The translations under genes were made by a program, and so were the position numbers. Positions 4,543-8,283 of a stretch of 8,283 bases of DNA are shown here, one piece after another. This DNA comes from an uncultured Maritalea sp. (GTDB lineage Bacteria > Pseudomonadota > Alphaproteobacteria > Rhizobiales > Devosiaceae), in contig CAJXLH010000111.1 of NCBI GenBank assembly GCA_913055925.1, positions 1 to 8,283 of the forward strand. Reading direction: 5' to 3'. Numbering within the stretch: the first letter of the stretch is position 1; the number at the start of each line of letters is the position of its first letter. The notes under the pieces were generated by a model. The model had not been told where the DNA came from, searched no databases, and worked only from the letters and a program-made list of their open reading frames with translations.

Positions 4543-6381
4543 CTACCAACGACGTTCGAACTTCTTACGCAACACAACTGCAATTGCGTTCATGGCAATC
4601 AAGAACCCGAGCAGTACCATGATGGCAGCAGATGTACGCTGCTGGAATGCTGGCTCTGGGAAGTCTGCCCACATGAAAATTTGTACTGGCAACACCGTTG
4701 CCGGATCAGAAAACGCTGCCGGCACGTCCACCACGAACGCCACCATGCCAATCATTAAGAGCGGTGCTGTTTCACCCAAGGCTTGCGCCATGCCGATAAT
4801 TGTACCGGTTAGGATGCCTGGCATTGCCAAAGGCAAAACGTGGTGTGTTACAGTTTGCAAACGTGATGCGCCAATGCCAAGCGCTGCTTCGCGAATTGAC
4901 GGCGGCACGGCGCGCAGGGCTGCGCGTGACGCAATAATGATGGTCGGCAAAGTCATAAGCGCCAAGACCATACCGCCAACATAAGGTGCGGAGCGATCTA
5001 ACTCGAAATAGTTGAGGAACACCGCAAGACCGAGCAAACCAAAGACAATCGAAGGCACGGCCGCAAGGTTGTTGATGTTCACTTCGATCAACGTCGTCCA
5101 ACGGTTTTTCGGCGCGAATTCTTCCAAGTAAATCGCGGCGGCAACACCCAATGGGAATGACAGCGCCAGCGTGACGATCAAGGTAAGCGCTGAACCCACA
5201 ACCGCGCCCCAAACACCTGCCATTTCTGGCTCACGGCTCGCGCCGCGTGAGAAGAAGATGGAGTTAAAGCCATTGCGGATGTAGCCGCGTTCAACAAGTT
5301 CGTCGGTCCAAACGATTTCTTGGTCAGAGAACTTACGGTTTGCTTCCACCACTTCCATATTACGCAAACGCCAGTCGCTTGGCGCGGCGGCAGAAAGGTC
5401 TTCGGCCACAGGCATGTAGGCCTCGGCTGTCGCTGTAGAATTTGTCACCGATGTGAGTTTAAGAACGCCACCACCAACATAAAGCAAGGCGGAAGGCATG
5501 TCAGCGGTCAATGTTTCGCCCAAACCATCGTTCGCAATACGCGCGTCGAGTTCATCTGCCTTAGAAGCCAGCTGCTCGATGCGAACACGTACAAGTTTGA
5601 GATCTTCTTCTGTTTTTTCGAGCGATTTTTCCAAGCGCTCTTTCACGTCAGCTTCTGGTCCTGCAGCCAAGCGCTCTTTATAGGCGACAATATCGCCTTC
5701 AAGCTTTGCAGCAGACCGAAGTTGGCCAGCTTGCTCATCGCGAAGCGAAGCGGCTTGAACAGCCAGACGAGCTTTGGCCGCCTTTAACTGGTCAGTGAAT
5801 ACAGGTTGGTCCGCGACAATTGAGTAGGATTTATCGTCCAACGCAAACGTCAGGTTGGCGCCGCCATCAACATAGCTGCTTGGCGTGATTTGCCCTTTAA
5901 GATAAAGGTCCGCAAAGTCAGAGATCGGTACCTCTGGCGTTTTGGTGCCGCCCACAAGGCTTGGATCATCCAGCACTTGCTGTCGAAGATATACCGGTGC
6001 GCCTGAAGACAGGATGCCGCCAAGAAGACGTTTGCCTTTGCGCGAGGTTACATGCGGAAACTCGCCACGAATTGTATTGCGCACAAGACCGTCATAGTCG
6101 GCTTTTTTCAAAGCGTTTGCGTCTGATCCGTCCGTGCCAAGCGTTTCCGCATTTAGCTGAAATGGCAGCTGCGCGAAGTTAAATGTGAAGGCTGGAATGC
6201 CTTGAGACACAACTGACGACAACAGCAACAATAGGAACGCGACAGATACGCCGATTGCCGAGCGACCAAGCCACTTGAAGTTTCCTTCCGCACGATAACG
6301 TTTCGCCAAACGGGCGCGCGCTTCGTCGGAGGTGTGAATTGAATTGATTTCTTGCACGTTGCCGCCTGCCAAATCAGTCAT
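4543..6381 (-). CDS. pstA: PstA, phosphate ABC transporter permease with large coiled-coil periplasmic insertion
   Basis: This is an inner-membrane permease subunit of 612 residues. After a cytoplasmic tail comes a first membrane segment (about 41-60), then about 325 residues predicted periplasmic, then the BPD permease core (about 388-605). The core has membrane helices near 390-418, 436-458, 467-486, 520-550 and 584-604. The cytoplasmic ATPase-docking (EAA) loop is AALGIGASRLQTVTHHVLPL (499-518), followed by AMPG. E. coli PstA is near 300 residues, and alphaproteobacterial PstA is usually 400-450 with a DUF3333-like N-terminal region. This one is longer still because of a charged heptad-like stretch at about 196-284. 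The start ATG overlaps the 3' end of pstC by 8 bp (translational coupling). The core assignment is firm; the role of the insertion is unknown. Confidence 0.95.
   Translation of the reverse strand: MTDLAGGNVQEINSIHTSDEARARLAKRYRAEGNFKWLGRSAIGVSVAFLLLLLSSVVSQGIPAFTFNFAQLPFQLNAETLGTDGSDANALKKADYDGLVRNTIRGEFPHVTSRKGKRLLGGILSSGAPVYLRQQVLDDPSLVGGTKTPEVPISDFADLYLKGQITPSSYVDGGANLTFALDDKSYSIVADQPVFTDQLKAAKARLAVQAASLRDEQAGQLRSAAKLEGDIVAYKERLAAGPEADVKERLEKSLEKTEEDLKLVRVRIEQLASKADELDARIANDGLGETLTADMPSALLYVGGGVLKLTSVTNSTATAEAYMPVAEDLSAAAPSDWRLRNMEVVEANRKFSDQEIVWTDELVERGYIRNGFNSIFFSRGASREPEMAGVWGAVVGSALTLIVTLALSFPLGVAAAIYLEEFAPKNRWTTLIEVNINNLAAVPSIVFGLLGLAVFLNYFELDRSAPYVGGMVLALMTLPTIIIASRAALRAVPPSIREAALGIGASRLQTVTHHVLPLAMPGILTGTIIGMAQALGETAPLLMIGMVAFVVDVPAAFSDPATVLPVQIFMWADFPEPAFQQRTSAAIMVLLGFLIAMNAIAVVLRKKFERRW
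5530..5796 (-). other. coiled-coil-like segment within PstA periplasmic domain
   Basis: Residues about 196-284 of PstA are rich in Ala, Leu, Glu, Lys and Arg with heptad-like spacing of hydrophobics. Examples are DQLKAAKARLAVQAASLRDE (197-216) and KERLEKSLEKTEEDLKLVRV (247-266). A short GPEAD turn (241-245) separates two helices, suggesting an antiparallel helical hairpin projecting into the periplasm. The heptads were judged by eye. Confidence 0.65.
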
Positions 6382-7765
6382 ATTGCTCTCGATATTTCTG
6401 GATGACGCGCAAGGCGATCACGTTGAGCATCAAGGTTACGCAGAAGAGCACCAAGCCAAGGGCAAATGCCGCCAGCGTCTTCGCGCTATCGAATTCTTGG
6501 TCACCGACCAACAAGGTCACGATTTGAACGGTAACAGTGGTCACCGCTTCAAGTGGGTTGATGGTGAGATTTGCTGAAAGCCCAGCCGCCATCACCACGA
6601 TCATTGTTTCGCCAATAGCACGGGAAATCGCGAGCATAAGCGCAGACACAATACCCGGCAGCGCCGCTGGCAAAATCACCCGACGGATGGTTTCAGATTT
6701 TGTGGCACCAAGGCCAGAAGAACCATCGCGCAAGCTTTGTGGCACCGAATTGATCACGTCATCTGACAAAGACGATACAAATGGAATGATCATAATGCCC
6801 ATCACCAAGCCGGCAGCGAGCGCGCTTTCTGATGATACAGATAGGCCGATGCCCTCACCTGCGTTTCTAAAGAATGGTGCAACTGTTAGCGCGGCGAAGA
6901 AGCCGTAAACAACGGTTGGAATACCAGCCAAAATCTCAAGGATTGGCTTGGCGACCGCTCGGAATTTTGGCGTCGCATAGTCGGACAAATAAATCGCTGA
7001 CATCAAGCCAATCGGTGCGGCCACAAGGATCGCAATTGTGGTGATGAGCAATGTACCTGCAAAGATCGGGATTGCACCAAACACTTCGGAGTTGCGCTCT
7101 GAGGCCTCGGAGCCAGCGCCCTCAAATGCGCTTTGCGGGCTCCAGTGGGTACCAAACAAGAAGTCAAAGAATGGGACTTTTTGGAAGAAGTTGAGACTCT
7201 CAAAAATCAAGGAAAGCACAATGCCGAGCGTTGTTAGGATCGCGACACCTGAAGCGGCGATCAAGGCAACTGAAACGGTGCCTTCTACAAACTGACGGGC
7301 GCGGAAGCTTATGCTGATTTGACGCCATGCGAGGAAACCGCCGCCAAGTACGAGCGCTGCGAGCACGAGCTGTAAGATCAGATTGGCCGCGCCGTTAAAC
7401 GCACGATAGGCCTCGATCGCCTTTAGCTCTGCGTCGGAAACATTGCCAACATTTTGACCGTTGGCGAGGTTGAATGCGCCGCGCAGAAATGATTCCTGCT
7501 CAAGCGCTGTCAGACCACTTAGCTCCGTCGCAAGCTGCGCCGTGACACTAGAGTCTGCGAAATATCGGTAAAAAACCAACCAGGCGACATAAACGAAAAT
7601 TGCCGGCAAAAGCCCGGCAATCAAAACCATTCCGCCATGGAACTCTGGTTTGGAGTGGAGGACTGTTGCATCACCACCGGTGATGGCAAAGGCGCGGCTT
7701 CGGCCGGTGTAGAACAAGCCACCAGCAACAAGTAGAACAACCAAAAGGGTTAGCCAGAATTGCAC
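6374..7765 (-). CDS. pstC: PstC, phosphate ABC transporter permease
   Basis: The 463-residue permease has an N-terminal extension with membrane segments near 3-20, 45-67, 127-147 and 163-188. The BPD core (about 232-455) follows, carrying the ATPase-docking loop SSGLGATKSETIRRVILPAA (349-368) followed by LPGI. Other PstC-typical runs are EVFGAIPIFAGTLLIT (227-242), EILAGIPTVVYGFFAAL (277-293) and SRAIGETMIVVMAAG (381-395). Long N-terminal regions of this kind are common in alphaproteobacterial PstC. The start codon is GTG at 7763-7765 with GGGGG 6 nt before it; an in-frame stop lies upstream, so no much longer product is possible. It pairs with PstA to form the phosphate channel. It is separated from pstS by 83 bp holding a hairpin, and it overlaps pstA by 8 bp. 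Confidence 0.96.
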   Translation of the reverse strand: MQFWLTLLVVLLVAGGLFYTGRSRAFAITGGDATVLHSKPEFHGGMVLIAGLLPAIFVYVAWLVFYRYFADSSVTAQLATELSGLTALEQESFLRGAFNLANGQNVGNVSDAELKAIEAYRAFNGAANLILQLVLAALVLGGGFLAWRQISISFRARQFVEGTVSVALIAASGVAILTTLGIVLSLIFESLNFFQKVPFFDFLFGTHWSPQSAFEGAGSEASERNSEVFGAIPIFAGTLLITTIAILVAAPIGLMSAIYLSDYATPKFRAVAKPILEILAGIPTVVYGFFAALTVAPFFRNAGEGIGLSVSSESALAAGLVMGIMIIPFVSSLSDDVINSVPQSLRDGSSGLGATKSETIRRVILPAALPGIVSALMLAISRAIGETMIVVMAAGLSANLTINPLEAVTTVTVQIVTLLVGDQEFDSAKTLAAFALGLVLFCVTLMLNVIALRVIQKYREQYD

Positions 7766-7771
7766 TTTATG

Positions 7772-7776
7772 CCCCC
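7772..7776 (-). promoter_or_regulatory. Shine-Dalgarno supporting the GTG start of pstC
   Basis: GGGGG on the minus strand lies 6 nt before GTG 7765-7763. No ATG or other well-placed start is available before the upstream in-frame TGA. Confidence 0.6.
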
Positions 7777-7802
7777 AAATAATTTTGCCCCAAAGGACAC
7801 AA

Positions 7803-7833
7803 ACACCGCCTCAAGTAAACCCTGAGGCGGTGT
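7803..7833 (-). terminator. strong hairpin between pstS and pstC (attenuator or mRNA-stabilising stem)
   Basis: ACACCGCCTCA (7803-7813) and TGAGGCGGTGT (7823-7833) form a perfect 11-bp GC-rich stem with a 9-base loop, 15 bp after the pstS stop. On the minus strand it is followed only by a short TTTGTGTCCTTT rather than a long T-run. Partial termination, or protection of the pstS transcript 3' end, fits better than full termination. Such hairpins after a binding-protein gene are a known way to make more binding protein than permease. Confidence 0.75.
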
Positions 7834-7848
7834 CAAACTTAAGGATGT

Positions 7849-8283
7849 TTACATCTTTTGTGCAGCAACAAGACCTTCAGCGTCAGCCTTGAACTTCGCA
7901 CGATCTTCAGCTGGAAGTGGGATAAGGCCTTTTTCAGTTAGGTAGCCTTCGTCGCCCCATGCAGCGTCGTTAGTGAACTCAGCAACATATTCCATGATGC
8001 CAGGGATAACGCCTACGTGCTCTTTCTTAACGTAGAAGAACAATGAGCGTGATACTGGGTAGTCACCATCGGCAATAGCGTCGAATGTTGGCTCAACACC
8101 GTCAACATTTGCGCCTTTGATTTTGTCAGCGTTTTGGTCAAGGAATGAGAAACCAAAGATACCGAAAGCAGATGGGTTCGCTTCAAGCTTTTGAACGATC
8201 AAGTTGTCGTTTTCGCCAGCGTCGATGAATGCACCATCTTCACGGATCTCAGCACATGCATCTTCTTCGATGCCTTCTTGACA
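7849..8283 (-). CDS. pstS: PstS, periplasmic phosphate-binding protein, 3' part only (5' end beyond window)
   Basis: The last 144 codons are visible. The frame is open to the right edge, so the N-terminus and signal peptide lie outside the window. The peptide matches the C-terminal lobe of alphaproteobacterial PstS. Typical runs are GAFIDAGENDNLIVQKLEAN, GIFGFSFLDQN, DGDYPVSRSLFFYVKKEHV and, near the end, EKGLIPLPAEDRAKF. It binds phosphate in the periplasm and delivers it to PstCA. Two cysteines, at codons 1 and 10 of the fragment (8281-8283 and 8254-8256), could form a periplasmic disulfide. No lipobox can be assessed. As the first pst gene it is expected to follow a Pho-box promoter outside the window. 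Confidence 0.93.
   Translation of the reverse strand, partial: CQEGIEEDACAEIREDGAFIDAGENDNLIVQKLEANPSAFGIFGFSFLDQNADKIKGANVDGVEPTFDAIADGDYPVSRSLFFYVKKEHVGVIPGIMEYVAEFTNDAAWGDEGYLTEKGLIPLPAEDRAKFKADAEGLVAAQKM

Noticed and set aside
4496..4984. Plus-strand 162-codon open frame antisense to the pstA 3' end
   Set aside because: Low-complexity Ala/Met/Thr-rich translation opposite conserved permease helices, with no promoter or Shine-Dalgarno.
5320..5787. Plus-strand 155-codon open frame antisense to the PstA coiled-coil region
   Set aside because: Cys/Phe/His-rich translation with no recognisable motif; the opposite strand reads cleanly as PstA from end to end.
1..8283. Mobile element, prophage, CRISPR or defence island
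   Set aside because: There are no transposase, integrase, repeat-spacer or tRNA sequences. The genes form a tightly packed conserved housekeeping operon plus small accessory genes.

Overview
The window is alphaproteobacterial chromosome. The evidence is the gene order pstS-pstC-pstA-pstB-phoU-phoB on one strand, and PstC and PstA proteins with the long N-terminal and periplasmic extensions usual in Alphaproteobacteria. By eye the base composition is moderate, around 50% GC. Rhizobiales- or Rhodobacterales-like marine or soil bacteria would fit, but I cannot name a genus. I see no tRNA, rRNA, IS element, phage gene or CRISPR array.

Right and centre (about 1523-8283, all minus strand): the phosphate-uptake and phosphate-sensing operon. 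It is read from the right edge leftwards: the 3' part of pstS (periplasmic phosphate-binding protein), a strong hairpin, pstC and pstA (the two permeases, overlapping by 8 bp), pstB (ATPase), phoU (negative regulator), phoB (response regulator) and arsH (flavoprotein of organoarsenical resistance). Gaps are 28-33 bp between pstA, pstB, phoU and phoB. The phoB-arsH gap is only 3 bp, so arsH looks like the last gene of the Pho operon. The phoR kinase and any Pho box would lie upstream of pstS, outside the window. The system imports phosphate through PstSCAB, represses through PhoU and activates through PhoB. ArsH fits logically because Pst-type transporters can also admit arsenate.

Left (1-1513): two small VOC (glyoxalase-fold) genes transcribed divergently from a 117-bp intergenic region; the rightward one converges on arsH. 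To their left is a minus-strand pair: a small four-helix membrane protein, translationally coupled through a GTGA stop/start overlap to a Cro/C1-type HTH regulator cut by the window edge. The promoter of this pair is covered by two near-identical 20-bp inverted-repeat operators, suggesting autoregulation.

The points most worth a second look are arsH as the tail of the pst-pho operon, the long coiled-coil insertion in the periplasmic part of PstA, the twin operator in front of the membrane protein/HTH pair, and two hairpins inside the operon. There is no gene-free stretch longer than 300 bases. The largest gap is 117 bp.
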